Below, piece after piece: positions 11,713 to 20,323 of a stretch of DNA of 64,000 bases. A program made the position numbers and the translations under genes. Within the stretch, counting starts at the first letter, position 1. Each line of letters begins with the position of its first letter. The notes beneath the pieces were generated by a model. It was not told the DNA's origin and did not search any database. It saw nothing but the letters and a program-made list of their open reading frames with translations. Where the stretch lies: positions 27,869 through 91,868 of the forward strand of contig NZ_MPPI01000009.1 of assembly GCF_001895925.1 (NCBI RefSeq), in the 5' to 3' direction. This DNA comes from Phormidesmis priestleyi ULC007 (GTDB lineage Bacteria > Cyanobacteriota > Cyanobacteriia > Leptolyngbyales > Leptolyngbyaceae).

Positions 11713-12672
11713 ATGTATACCGAAGAAAAAAAAGTTACTCAACTCGCTACTCTAGATAGCTTTGCTTACTCTGCGATCGAGAAACATTTTAAGAAATCAA
11801 TCAAACACGAGTCAGACGTTCTCGACGACAAAGATCCCGAATTGCTGCATCAGATGCGAGTGGGGTTGCGTCGTCTGCGAACTGCCGTAGACGTTTTTGA
11901 CTTTGCGGTAGACTTGCCGAAGCCAATTAGCGATCGTACCATCAGCAAAATTGCTCACTCACTGGGTGCGGTCAGAGATCTCGACGTGCTAACCGCAGAA
12001 CTCAACAGTCAGCAACAAAGCAGTTTGCCGATCGCAGAGCAAAATCGACTAGAAACGCTGCTTAAGAAAATGAACAAACAGCGCAAACGAGATTTTGCTC
12101 ATCTCCAGCAAACCCTCAAGGGATCAGACTACGATGCCCTCAAAGATGCCCTTAAAGGTTGGTTAAAAAAGCCTCACTATCAGTCGATCGCTCAATTGCC
12201 AATACAAGAAGTGTTGCCAGATTTATTGCTGCCGCTCATCAGTGAAACATTGCTGCATCCCGCCTGGTTAGTGAATGCGAACTTTGAAAATGGAGCGGCG
12301 ATCGTTCATTCTATTCATCCAGAAATGCTTGATGACTTTATCAAACAGCATGGCCCTACTCTGCATGACCTCCGCAAACAGATGAAGCGGGTTCGTTATC
12401 AAACAGAGTTGTTTGTTGACTTCTATGACTCAGCTTACGCCGAGCAAATTGAGGACTTTAAAGCCATCCAAGAAGTGTTGGGGCAGATTCAAGACAGGGC
12501 TGTGCTTCAAGGTTATTTAGGATCTCAGATCAAGGAATCAGTTCAAGATGTGTATCCTACTCTGTCAAAACAGCTTGACCAAAAAGTTGCTGATGCACTG
12601 CGAACTTGGCAGACCTTACAGCAGCGCTATCTAGATCCAGAATTTCGGAAGAAGTTGCGATCGCTTATATGA
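11713..12672 (+). CDS. CHAD domain-containing protein
   Basis: The 319-residue protein shows the conserved histidine and arginine pattern of a CHAD domain near residues 45-60 (LLHQMRVGLRRLRTA) and a second half-repeat near 215-235 (LHDLRKQMKRVRYQTE). CHAD domains are alpha-helical with basic grooves that bind inorganic polyphosphate, and they often localise proteins to polyphosphate granules. There is no CYTH triphosphatase domain, so this is a stand-alone CHAD protein. The ATG follows an AT-rich stretch about 150 bp beyond the CRISPR array. It has no obvious link to the array and is probably an ordinary neighbour of the trailer end. Confidence 0.9.
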   Translation: MYTEEKKVTQLATLDSFAYSAIEKHFKKSIKHESDVLDDKDPELLHQMRVGLRRLRTAVDVFDFAVDLPKPISDRTISKIAHSLGAVRDLDVLTAELNSQQQSSLPIAEQNRLETLLKKMNKQRKRDFAHLQQTLKGSDYDALKDALKGWLKKPHYQSIAQLPIQEVLPDLLLPLISETLLHPAWLVNANFENGAAIVHSIHPEMLDDFIKQHGPTLHDLRKQMKRVRYQTELFVDFYDSAYAEQIEDFKAIQEVLGQIQDRAVLQGYLGSQIKESVQDVYPTLSKQLDQKVADALRTWQTLQQRYLDPEFRKKLRSLI

Positions 12673-12877
12673 AGTTCATTGAAATGGACTAAAACTTTGA
12701 CTCAGTGTTCTTCAGAGCACTTTCGCTATTAGCCAGGAAATTCATTTCCCGGTGGGCTGAACCAAAGCGATATGACACAAAATATTAGACATACTCTTAA
12801 AATCATCGAAAAATAGGAGCCTCAAAATTAGCAGCGCCAGCAGTTGCTAACCTCAAGACTCCTCAAAACCAGTCAGA

Positions 12878-13486
12878 TTACCAGCCGAAGTTAGATGAGA
12901 AAGCTCTCGAATCAGTGACATCTTTGACAGGTTGGGAATCTGATCGATCGCTTTGTGCCTCCTCTCGAATTCGCGTCTCCGTGCAGAATGAGGCAGTGCT
13001 AAAGCCGCCAAACCGTTTAACCGTTCCACTCCGAATTCTCACATCTGGGCTGGCAAACCAGAAGTGTTCTTTAGAACTCATCGTTTCATATTCTGTAATC
13101 AGCACCAGTCCGTCTTCGTCATCCATCTCATAGCGCCCAATCACGGGCACGATTTCGGCATAGCCAACTTCTCGCAGCAATCTGCCGTTGCGGGGGTTAT
13201 CTTCGTCGGGCACCAGCACAAACACGGTCGAGCCTTCGTGATTTTCTTCGCTGGAGCGATCCCACGCCATTGTGCCCATCCATTGCACTTGTGCGCCTCC
13301 GACCGCCAAGCTGGGGTCAACGTCGTGCAGTTTGCAAATTTCAAGAATTTTAGGATCGTCTACTGACAGCGCTTCAACCGCAATCTCTGACTCGCCGCCT
13401 TCCGATCGCTTGAATGCTAGATGGTGAGTGGTGCGCTGCGACAACCACTTGCCAGCACTCAGTTGAAAAAACTCCATAACATTCAT
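12878..13486 (-). CDS. cpcS: Phycobiliprotein lyase, CpcS/CpeS family
   Basis: The 202-residue protein begins MEFFQLSAGKWLSQRTTHH (after an MNV start) and contains the YETMSS and KRFGGFSTASFCTE segments typical of CpcS/CpeS lyases. These are lipocalin-like beta-barrels that attach phycocyanobilin to a cysteine of phycobiliprotein subunits. The last ~35 residues are polar and low in complexity. It is a single gene, not next to phycobilisome structural genes. An alternative ATG two codons downstream is possible. Which of CpcS, CpcU or CpeS it corresponds to cannot be settled by eye. Confidence 0.88.
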   Translation of the reverse strand: MNVMEFFQLSAGKWLSQRTTHHLAFKRSEGGESEIAVEALSVDDPKILEICKLHDVDPSLAVGGAQVQWMGTMAWDRSSEENHEGSTVFVLVPDEDNPRNGRLLREVGYAEIVPVIGRYEMDDEDGLVLITEYETMSSKEHFWFASPDVRIRSGTVKRFGGFSTASFCTETRIREEAQSDRSDSQPVKDVTDSRAFSSNFGW

Positions 13487-13677
13487 CTAAGCTTGACTCC
13501 TGAGACTTTCGTGAGTTGAGGTTGGCAAATTAAGCACAAATGACTAGAGAACCCCGTTCTCTCTCACCTGCAAAGACCTCTCTCATGATAAAACGTTTGC
13601 TGCTTTGATTTAGTTGAGGCAATCGTGACACTTTAAATAATTGTTCGGGCTTCAGCCGCGATCGATCTGACCCAGCC

Positions 13678-14295
13678 TCACTTCACCACGACGGTCTGAC
13701 GACTGAGAAAACGTCCTTCTAGAGACATTTGCACCTGCCACACGCCTACCGCAGAGCGGCGATCGAGTCGATAAAAACAATTGGTTGTCCAGGATGATTT
13801 CTCGATCGGTTGAGTTTGGTAGTTACTTTGCTGAACCACTTGCCCAGTTGGATTAATCCAATCACACGTTAAGCCTAAGCGATCGCCGAGGGGCACATCT
13901 TTTAAGGTGACTTGATAAAACACCTGAGAATTCTTTTGACGATCAATTTCTCCGATATTGGTCTGACTGTTTTTTGTGAGCGTAACGCGATTTTGAGTGA
14001 CAGCAATTCGCGCAATTTCTTGTTGATATTGCTGATGAAAAATCATTGCAGCCGCAGTTGCACCGATCAGCGTAGTGGCGATCGCGCTCCCAATCAGCCA
14101 GATTCGTTTTTGCTGTCTTGCCAGCGCTTTACGTCGCGTTAGCTGCACAAGGGCATCGTCTAACAAATCATCGGGCAAGTTGAGTTCTTGCAAAACCTGT
14201 TTGACTTGTAATGACAACTCTTTGTCACGTTGTTTTGATTGCCCAACTTCAGCAACCACTTGCGCTAATTGCGTTTGGGTGATGCGAGTATCCAT
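13678..14295 (-). CDS. Single-pass membrane protein of unknown function
   Basis: The 205-residue protein has a charged, helical N-terminal region (1-60). It is followed by one transmembrane helix near 66-90 (IWLIGSAIATTLIGATAAAMIF) and a C-terminal domain of about 110 residues. That domain contains the phrases VTLKDVPLGDRLGLTCDWINPTG and VGVWQVQMSLEGRFL, which look like a beta-sandwich. I do not recognise a named family. It lies 90 bp from the next gene on the same strand, 14385-14648, and may share its transcript. Confidence 0.7.
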   Translation of the reverse strand: MDTRITQTQLAQVVAEVGQSKQRDKELSLQVKQVLQELNLPDDLLDDALVQLTRRKALARQQKRIWLIGSAIATTLIGATAAAMIFHQQYQQEIARIAVTQNRVTLTKNSQTNIGEIDRQKNSQVFYQVTLKDVPLGDRLGLTCDWINPTGQVVQQSNYQTQPIEKSSWTTNCFYRLDRRSAVGVWQVQMSLEGRFLSRQTVVVK

Positions 14296-14384
14296 AGCAG
14301 ATGCAATATTCGATCTCGATTGCCCCTATTCAATCATGTCTAGTGAAGTTCGTGACAAAAATTTTAGCGCCTCATTTCTTGTGG

Positions 14385-14648
14385 TTACGACACTTCACAG
14401 ATCTCATCGGTCTTGAGTAAGATTTCGCCATAGTCAGGAATCCAAGCTAACCAGTGATCATCGGCATATTGGCACAGCAGCCAAGCCTCATCAAAACTAA
14501 ATGCAGTCGGCGGATTTAATAACTTCACCCACGTGGACGGCGCAAACTTGGGTAATCGCGCCCGTCTTTGAATCTCCCACGCGAAAGAACTCGTCGTCTC
14601 GTCTTGAGACGTGAAGGGTGGGATAGAACAGAAGTTAGTTTGAAGCAT
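14385..14648 (-). CDS. Small conserved hypothetical protein
   Basis: The 87-residue soluble protein is rich in aromatics and acidic residues (AWLLCQYADDHWLAWIPDYGE). It has no signal peptide, membrane segment or recognisable motif. Composition and codon use look like a real gene, and it is colinear with the downstream membrane protein at 13678-14295. The start is the first ATG of the frame. No function is proposed. Confidence 0.65.
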   Translation of the reverse strand: MLQTNFCSIPPFTSQDETTSSFAWEIQRRARLPKFAPSTWVKLLNPPTAFSFDEAWLLCQYADDHWLAWIPDYGEILLKTDEICEVS

Positions 14649-15031
14649 AAATTAAAATCCTTTAACGCGAGAAGGCAACGCAAGGTTTAGACCAAAAACT
14701 GCTGTGCAGAGAAAAGACATTTATATTTTGTCATTCCGTATCTTATGCTACAGTTTTTTGATTTTAAAATCATCTTTTATCTTAGAAGTTTACGAAGTTT
14801 TACCTTTCGTTGAACTGAGCGTTCATCTGCAAAGAAGACAGCGGCACGTCGATCGCGTCACATCCAATCGCTGAATAGCGAGATGATTGGGTAGGGGCAA
14901 TCCCCCCGTGGTTGCCCTCCGTCAGGGGTGGGCAGACCCCTACAGCCATTTCATCCCCGCATTCTGCAACGCCTCCTACCCAATAGAACGAATTGCTATA
15001 CGATCGAGGCTTCCTTATTTCAGCATCTACT
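14649..15031. other. Intergenic region with AT-rich segment and MITE copy
   Basis: Bases 14649-14866 are AT-rich and contain no recognised site beyond whatever promoter serves the small gene on the minus strand. Bases 14867-14973 are a MITE-like repeat (separate entry), which ends about 58 bp before the ABC transporter start. Confidence 0.6.
14867..14973. repeat. MITE-like dispersed element, copy 1
   Basis: About 105 bp closely matching 18965-19080. The shared core runs from GTAGGGGCAATCCCCCCGTG through GCCATTTCATCCC. The right end ATTCTGCAACGCC is, with one mismatch, the reverse complement of the left end GGCGTTGCTGAAT of copy 2, giving terminal inverted repeats of about 13 bp. There is no coding capacity. 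It sits directly in front of the ABC exporter gene. Confidence 0.75.
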
Positions 15032-16807
15032 ATGTCTGCCGTCGCTGCCTCAAACCCTCTGCAACGCCTGCTGCGCTACAGCCGCCCTCATCGTGCTCAA
15101 GTTTGGCAAGCCAGCCTTTGCTCGGTGCTCAACACAATCTTTGACTTGGCACCGCCTTATCTGATCGGCATAGCAGTCGATGTCGTTGTCAAGCGAGAAT
15201 CATCTTTGATCGCAAGAGTCGGTGTCACCAGCATCATCGGACAATTGGCGGTGTTGTCATTGCTGACCTTCTTAATTTGGGGTCTAGAATCGCTGTTTCA
15301 ATATGCCTACGATCGGCTTTGGCGAAACCTGGCACAAACCTTGCAGCATGAGTTGCGGCTTGATGCCTATAGCCATTTGCAAGAGTTAGAACTGAGCTTT
15401 TTTGAAGAGCAAAGCACCGGAACACTGCTCTCGATTATCAATGACGACATCAACCAGCTAGAGCGATTTCTCGATAGCGGTGCCAATGATATTTTGCAAT
15501 TTTTCACTACGATCGTGTTAGTCGGCGGCACCTTTTTGGCATTAGCGCCTGGGGTTTCGTGGTTTGCAATGTTACCGATTCCATTCATTGTGTGGGGTTC
15601 GATCGCGTTTCAAAAACGTCTCGCCCCTCGTTATGCAGACGTGCGCCAGCAAGCCAGTTTAATTAACAGCCGATTAGCTAACAATTTGTCAGGCATTGCC
15701 ACAATCAAAAGTTTTACGGCTGAAGATTATGAACGCGATCGGGTTGCGGCTGAGAGTGAAGCTTATCGTCGCAGCAATCGTCGAGCCATTGCGTTAAGCG
15801 CTGCGTTTATTCCTTTGATTCGCATTCTTATTTTAGTTGGCTTTACTGCCACCCTTTTTTTAGGTGGCATCGAAGTGGCAAACGGACGGCTCTCAGTTGG
15901 CACCTACGGATTTATGGTGTTCATCATTCAGCGATTGCTGTGGCCCTTTACTAGTTTAGGGAAAACAATGGATCAATATCAACGGGCGATGGCATCGGTC
16001 AATCGGGTGATGAATTTGTTAGATACGCCGATCGCCATCCCCACGGGCGATCGCTCATTGCCAGTTCATCAAGTGCGCGGTGAAGTCAGTCTTGAACACA
16101 TCACCTTTGCTTACCAAGGTCGCAGTCCTGCGTTAGAGGATTTATCTCTACATATTCCAGCCGGACAAACGATCGGAGTTGTGGGCGCAACGGGGTCAGG
16201 AAAAAGTACGCTGGTGAAATTACTGCTGCGATTTTATGAGATTCAGCAGGGGCAAATTTTGCTCGACGGCATTGACATTCGTGAACTGCGACTGCGTGAT
16301 TTGCGCCGCTGCATCGGCTGGGTGAGTCAGGAAGTGTTTCTCTTTCATGGCACCGTTGCCGACAACATTGCCTATGGAAGTTTTGATGTCATGCGCGAAG
16401 AAATTACGCGATCGGCAAAGCTCGCAGAAGCGCACGAATTCATCATTGAGTTGCCCGACGGATACGACACGATTATTGGCGAACGGGGTCAAAAATTATC
16501 GGGTGGGCAACGACAGCGACTTGCGATCGCCCGTGCCCTCCTCAAAGATCCGCCAATCCTAATTTTGGATGAAGCCACATCTGCGGTCGATAACGAAACC
16601 GAAGCCGCCATTCAGCGATCGCTGGAATACATTACTCAAGATCGCACCACGATCGCGATCGCTCATCGCTTATCCACAATTCGTCATGCCGATCGTATTT
16701 ACGTGATGGATCATGGACGCGTGGTTGAGCAAGGCACCCACGAGACGCTGCTTAACCACGATGGAATTTATGCGGCGCTGTGGCGACTGCAATCGGGCGT
16801 TAAATAG
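15032..16807 (+). CDS. ABC exporter, fused membrane and ATPase domains
   Basis: A half-transporter of 591 residues. The first ~320 residues form a type I ABC membrane domain with about six helices. The last ~240 form the nucleotide-binding domain with Walker A GATGSGKST, signature LSGGQRQRLAIARAL, Walker B ILILDEATSAVD and the H-loop AHRLST. Proteins of this MsbA/BmrA-like group export lipids or drugs as homodimers; the substrate cannot be read from sequence. The frame is open from a TTG at 14993. I prefer the ATG at 15032 because the upstream codons look non-coding and overlap a repeat-derived region. The gene stands alone. Confidence 0.93.
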   Translation: MSAVAASNPLQRLLRYSRPHRAQVWQASLCSVLNTIFDLAPPYLIGIAVDVVVKRESSLIARVGVTSIIGQLAVLSLLTFLIWGLESLFQYAYDRLWRNLAQTLQHELRLDAYSHLQELELSFFEEQSTGTLLSIINDDINQLERFLDSGANDILQFFTTIVLVGGTFLALAPGVSWFAMLPIPFIVWGSIAFQKRLAPRYADVRQQASLINSRLANNLSGIATIKSFTAEDYERDRVAAESEAYRRSNRRAIALSAAFIPLIRILILVGFTATLFLGGIEVANGRLSVGTYGFMVFIIQRLLWPFTSLGKTMDQYQRAMASVNRVMNLLDTPIAIPTGDRSLPVHQVRGEVSLEHITFAYQGRSPALEDLSLHIPAGQTIGVVGATGSGKSTLVKLLLRFYEIQQGQILLDGIDIRELRLRDLRRCIGWVSQEVFLFHGTVADNIAYGSFDVMREEITRSAKLAEAHEFIIELPDGYDTIIGERGQKLSGGQRQRLAIARALLKDPPILILDEATSAVDNETEAAIQRSLEYITQDRTTIAIAHRLSTIRHADRIYVMDHGRVVEQGTHETLLNHDGIYAALWRLQSGVK

Positions 16808-16850
16808 GGGCACGGCATGGCATAGGGACACGGCATGCGATGTCCCTACA
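16807..16850. repeat. Short palindromic repeat (GGGCACGGCATG family)
   Basis: Just after the ABC gene stop lies GGGGCACGGCATGGCATAGG followed by a second, diverged copy, GGGACACGGCATGCGATGTCCC. It belongs to the same family as the palindromes at 35253-35272 and 56008-56028. It overlaps the last codons of the minus-strand DUF2237 gene and may act as a bidirectional transcript end. Confidence 0.6.
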
Positions 16851-17217
16851 GATTGATTGCGTGTTCCTGCAATACCTCTAGCGCAACCACGTTGAGAGCC
16901 GCCTCGTGAGTGGCAGACAGCACGATCGGAGGCGCAACCCCAGAGTCGAGTGCCTCCTTCCAGCGAGAAACACACAGACACCAGCGATCGCCTGGCTTTA
17001 AACCCGGAAACTCAAACATTGGCATGGGTGTGCTCAAGTCGTTACCCTCAGATTTTGTGTAAGCGAGAAATGCTTCAGTCACTTGGGCGCAGACGACGTG
17101 CGTTCCGACATCTTGCGCCCCGGTTTCACAGCAACCATCGCGAAAAAAACCAGTCATCGGAGACGTACTGCATGTCTCCAAGGTTTTACCTAATACATTC
17201 TTCGCGTCTGTCATCAC
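16846..17217 (-). CDS. DUF2237 family protein
   Basis: The 123-residue protein matches the DUF2237 layout: NVLGKTLETCSTSPMTGFFRDGCC near the start, then THVVCAQVTEAFL, and the central GLKPGDRWCLCVSRW. It ends with a PPIVLSATHEAAL segment. Several conserved cysteines suggest metal or redox chemistry, but the family function is unknown. There are two adjacent start codons (17217 and 17214). It is monocistronic, ending within a palindromic repeat shared with the convergent ABC gene. Confidence 0.9.
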   Translation of the reverse strand: MMTDAKNVLGKTLETCSTSPMTGFFRDGCCETGAQDVGTHVVCAQVTEAFLAYTKSEGNDLSTPMPMFEFPGLKPGDRWCLCVSRWKEALDSGVAPPIVLSATHEAALNVVALEVLQEHAINL

Positions 17218-17695
17218 AGAGACTCCTAATTTTTAGACTCTTTTTGCAGAATGATTCAACTCAGTCAATTCAGCAGAACCCCATCAGAATAAAGCCTTCT
17301 GCATACAGTAACTCAACTATTATTGGATGATTTTGTAAATAATCAAAAGCCCCAAGTGCTCAGGAACTTAGGGCTTTATTCATGCTAGACGCGTTCTTTT
17401 AGAGAGGAGAGTTTAACAACAACCTGACGCATTTGCTATTGACTAAAACTTAGCAGTCTCTCATCTCAAATGAGCCAGTCTTAAGGCTTGGTAACATCTC
17501 ACTCTATAGTAGGAAAGTAGACGAAAACCTTTCAACCGAGTGCGCCTTGAGAGAGACGGAATTCGATACGATCGCCGCGATCGTGCGGGTGAAAATGCTT
17601 GTCCATTCAACTTTTTTGACTGGGATTTTCTCGATCGTCATCAAGACAACTAAAACGTAGCCCGAACAATGTGCAGTTTTATTTAATTCACGATC
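17218..17695. other. Intergenic region, one hairpin, otherwise nothing recognised
   Basis: About 480 bp between two minus-strand genes. It contains the terminator-like hairpin at 17346-17376. The rest has only isolated CGATCG cores and no open frame or motif I can support. Confidence 0.5.
17346..17376 (-). terminator. Terminator-like hairpin
   Basis: The inverted repeat AAGCCCCAAGT / ACTTAGGGCTT has one mismatch and an 8-9 base loop. Read on the minus strand it is followed by a T-rich run (TTTTGATTATTT). It lies well downstream of the minus-strand reductase gene and upstream of DUF2237, so it could insulate the two. The plus-strand side lacks a T run. Confidence 0.55.
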
Positions 17696-18913
17696 CTAAG
17701 AATTGAAGGCTAGGAAAAAAGTTGCGCCCACCGATCGCTTTAATTTTCGCATCGCTCGACCCGCCATATCCGTAAATAATAGATCTCCATAAAGAAGCTG
17801 GGTTGCCATCCGAGTGGCTCTTTCAGATTTAACGCCATATTTATAGCAAGCGCCCGTCCATTGATAAAAGACTTGGGCAAGCGTCAAGGCGGCATCAAAG
17901 TTGGCGGCAAATTCAGCGTGAATGCGATCGGTGTATTGGTCCGCTGCCTCATCTACTAAACATTGAGCGGCGATTGTGCCACTTTTAACCGCATGCAGAA
18001 TGCCATCTCCAAATAGAGGATTGATCAATCCGGCGGCATCTCCCACTAATAAAATTCGTCCTTCATGAAGCGGTTCTTTGCCATTCCACGTCGGCAAGGG
18101 GTGAGCGTGAAAGCGGGCTTGGTCGCGATCGATCTGCAATCCCATCGCTTCGACATATTGAAAAATGGTTTGCTGCAAGTCTGCTCGTAGGGTGCGAGTG
18201 TTGCGGGCATCTTTACGATCGGGTCGAAACACTCCTGCACCAATATTCAGGTGATCGGCTTTAGGAAAAATCCAGGCATAGCCGCGCTTGATGGCTCCAT
18301 ATTCTAAATGAGCTACATCAGGACGCAATTCAGCATGACCGTCGCCCCACTGGTGAGGATGCTCAATTTCCATCGCTAAGGCGATCGCGCGATTTTGCCG
18401 CAGTCGAGTTGATTTGACCGTTACCCCATTGGCTCCATCGGCCCCAATCACATATTTAGCTTTGGCGACAAAGTGACTGCCTGTTTTGATGGCTTGAGCC
18501 GAGACTTTGATGCCGTCTGACTCGACTTCGAGCGATCGGACTGCCAGCCCATCTCGCAATTCTGCGCCCGATTTCACAGCTCGCTGGGCAAGGGCATTGT
18601 CAAAAATCGATCGCTGCACCATCCACAATAAAAGCTGTCGATCAACACCCGGCGGATTGATGGGTGCGAGATAAGCATCATCAAAATTCCAGGTGTGGCG
18701 CATGTGAGTGACTTGAGATTCGACAAACGCCTCTGGTGCCAAATCTCGCAAGCTATTTTGCATCACCATCGGCATGCCACCTCCACAGGTCTTATGACGA
18801 GGCAGAAATTGCTTTTCTAGCAAGGCAACTTTTAGCCCCGCTTTTGCGGCTTCTGCGGCTGCCATTGTTCCAGCGGGCCCGGCACCACACACCACAAGAT
18901 CGTAATTCAACAT
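17696..18913 (-). CDS. FAD-dependent oxidoreductase, geranylgeranyl reductase family
   Basis: The 405-residue flavoprotein starts with the dinucleotide-binding motif GAGPAGTMAAAEAAKAG. It has the family KTCGGGMP segment near residue 42 and a GD motif near 290 (ILLVGDAAGLINPLFGDGI). This family includes ChlP/GGR, which reduces geranylgeranyl groups for chlorophyll and tocopherol, and related lipid reductases. Cyanobacteria carry several paralogues, so the exact substrate is uncertain. The C-terminal ~80 residues are helical and may contact membranes. It is a single gene. Confidence 0.88.
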   Translation of the reverse strand: MLNYDLVVCGAGPAGTMAAAEAAKAGLKVALLEKQFLPRHKTCGGGMPMVMQNSLRDLAPEAFVESQVTHMRHTWNFDDAYLAPINPPGVDRQLLLWMVQRSIFDNALAQRAVKSGAELRDGLAVRSLEVESDGIKVSAQAIKTGSHFVAKAKYVIGADGANGVTVKSTRLRQNRAIALAMEIEHPHQWGDGHAELRPDVAHLEYGAIKRGYAWIFPKADHLNIGAGVFRPDRKDARNTRTLRADLQQTIFQYVEAMGLQIDRDQARFHAHPLPTWNGKEPLHEGRILLVGDAAGLINPLFGDGILHAVKSGTIAAQCLVDEAADQYTDRIHAEFAANFDAALTLAQVFYQWTGACYKYGVKSERATRMATQLLYGDLLFTDMAGRAMRKLKRSVGATFFLAFNS

Positions 18914-18964
18914 AGTCTTGGCTTGACAGCTAAAGGGTCGATCTTTAGCCTAGTACACAAAGGA

Positions 18965-19080
18965 GGCGTTGCTGAATAGGGAGGATTTGGTAGGGGCAAT
19001 CCCCCCGTGGTTGCCCTCCGTCAGGGGTAGGCACGGGAGCGCTACCCCTACAGCCATTTCATCCCGTTGTTCTGCAATGG
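18965..19080. repeat. MITE-like dispersed element, copy 2
   Basis: This is the second copy of the element at 14867-14973. Its left end is GGCGTTGCTGAAT and its right end GTTCTGCAATGGCC. It shares the CAATCCCCCCGTGGTTGCCC core and carries a longer central segment (GGCACGGGAGCGCTACCCC). The same left-end sequence recurs at 27695-27707 (diverged) and 32421-32433. Confidence 0.75.
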
Positions 19081-19135
19081 CCACAAAGGAAACCTTTCTC
19101 GATCGGGGCCAGTGGATTGGACGGTTAGAAATTTT

Positions 19136-19312
19136 CTATCGCGGAATGACTACGATCGCCGCTTTCTGTTTTGAAGATGACTCTTGAGAGCGATCTTCAA
19201 TTTTTGACGCTAGATCCGGCATCTCTTGCCAGCAGTGAGAACAAAACCAGTAGATTTCTCCATGCCGAACATGACGCAGCAGTTTTCCTGCACAACAAGG
19301 ACATTTAGGCAT
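19136..19312 (-). CDS. Small zinc-ribbon-like protein
   Basis: From the ATG at 19312 this encodes 58 residues beginning MPKCPCCAGKLLRHVRHG, with a second pair in WFCSHCWQEMPDL. The two CxxC pairs (CPCC and CSHC) form a treble-clef or zinc-ribbon pattern. The frame is open further upstream to 19366, but those 18 residues are hydrophobic and unlike the rest. Short proteins of this type occur in cyanobacteria without known function; nucleic-acid or protein binding is only a guess. Confidence 0.65.
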   Translation of the reverse strand: MPKCPCCAGKLLRHVRHGEIYWFCSHCWQEMPDLASKIEDRSQESSSKQKAAIVVIPR

Positions 19313-19718
19313 GACTTTTAACTCACTTTTAATCAAAAACGAATGGAAAACAAACAAGATTGCCATAAATCAGCCCTCCTCGATCACATTAAATCTGGAG
19401 GGGGATCATTATCATCAGCAGGTCTACCCATTTTCTAGAGTAGTATCCCTACTCTATTGATTAAGTTTATTTTCGCCTTTGCAATGAGTTAAACGCGAGA
19501 CATCTTATGGTTGGATTAAGAATAGAGAAAAATCTCGGAATTTAGCTTGAATCGCTTGCTAAGATTAGAAAGTTTTTAATGAAAATGTTGTTTTGCATAC
19601 CATATTTATTCTTAATTATGTCTTCAGAATGATGTGGTTAAAAATGCCTTGAAGCAAACCCCAAAAAATTGCCTGTTCATCTCTAGGTGTATTTGCCCAA
19701 ACTAAGTTGAAATAATTG
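19313..19718. other. AT-rich intergenic region
   Basis: About 400 bp between the zinc-ribbon gene and mgtC. It is AT-rich with several short A/T runs and must hold the promoters of both divergent genes. I see no open frame, strong hairpin or named operator. Confidence 0.5.
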
Positions 19719-20198
19719 ATGGAGTCTTATTCGATTTCCCCCAACAACTGGGTCGGAATTATCTTGCGATTGAGTTTAGCGCTGGTGGTCGGCGGCGCGA
19801 TCGGGTGGAACCGTCAACAACGACACAAAGCAGCTGGGCTAAGAACTCACATGCTAGTTAGCCTCGGAGCCGCACTGTTTGTCATGATTCCTTTACAGAG
19901 CAGTGCTCATTCAGGTGATGCGGTCAGTCGTGCCATTCAAGGAGTCGCCACTGGAGTTGGCTTTTTAGGAGCCGGAGAAATCTTGCATTTGTCGCGTCCC
20001 ACTTCTGCCAACCCTAAAGTCAAAGGACTCACCTCTGCCGCCTCTATCTGGGTCACTGCTGCGTTAGGAATCATTTCAGGCTGTGGCTGGTGGCAACTCG
20101 CTGTCTCAGGAACCATGATGGCTTTAATTACTCTCGGATTAGTGAAAATGTTAGAGAACCATTCATTCATCCACCACAGTGAAGAGGAAAATGAATAA
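19719..20198 (+). CDS. MgtC/SapB family membrane protein
   Basis: The 159-residue protein matches the MgtC N-terminal domain. It has [35 protein letters not shown] in the first third, then [15 protein letters not shown] and [19 protein letters not shown]. About four to five transmembrane helices are predicted. MgtC proteins help cells grow at low magnesium and modulate ATP synthase in enterobacteria. The cyanobacterial homologues are uncharacterised and lack the C-terminal ACT-like domain, as here. The TTG one codon before the ATG is less likely to be the start. Confidence 0.9.
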   Translation: MESYSISPNNWVGIILRLSLALVVGGAIGWNRQQRHKAAGLRTHMLVSLGAALFVMIPLQSSAHSGDAVSRAIQGVATGVGFLGAGEILHLSRPTSANPKVKGLTSAASIWVTAALGIISGCGWWQLAVSGTMMALITLGLVKMLENHSFIHHSEEENE

Positions 20199-20323
20199 GA
20201 CCTTTGGCTGCAAGCCGCTAATCTTCGATCGATGACTTATGATTGGGAACATGAAAAATTCTCCTTTTAACAAGAGCGGACTTAGAAGAGATCTGACATC
20301 GCCCTGCATAGTGAAAGGCTGAA

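Noticed and set aside
13545-13561. Hairpin AGAGAAC/GTTCTCT upstream of the bilin lyase gene
   Set aside because: Three-base loop, no T run and no other conserved feature; probably chance.
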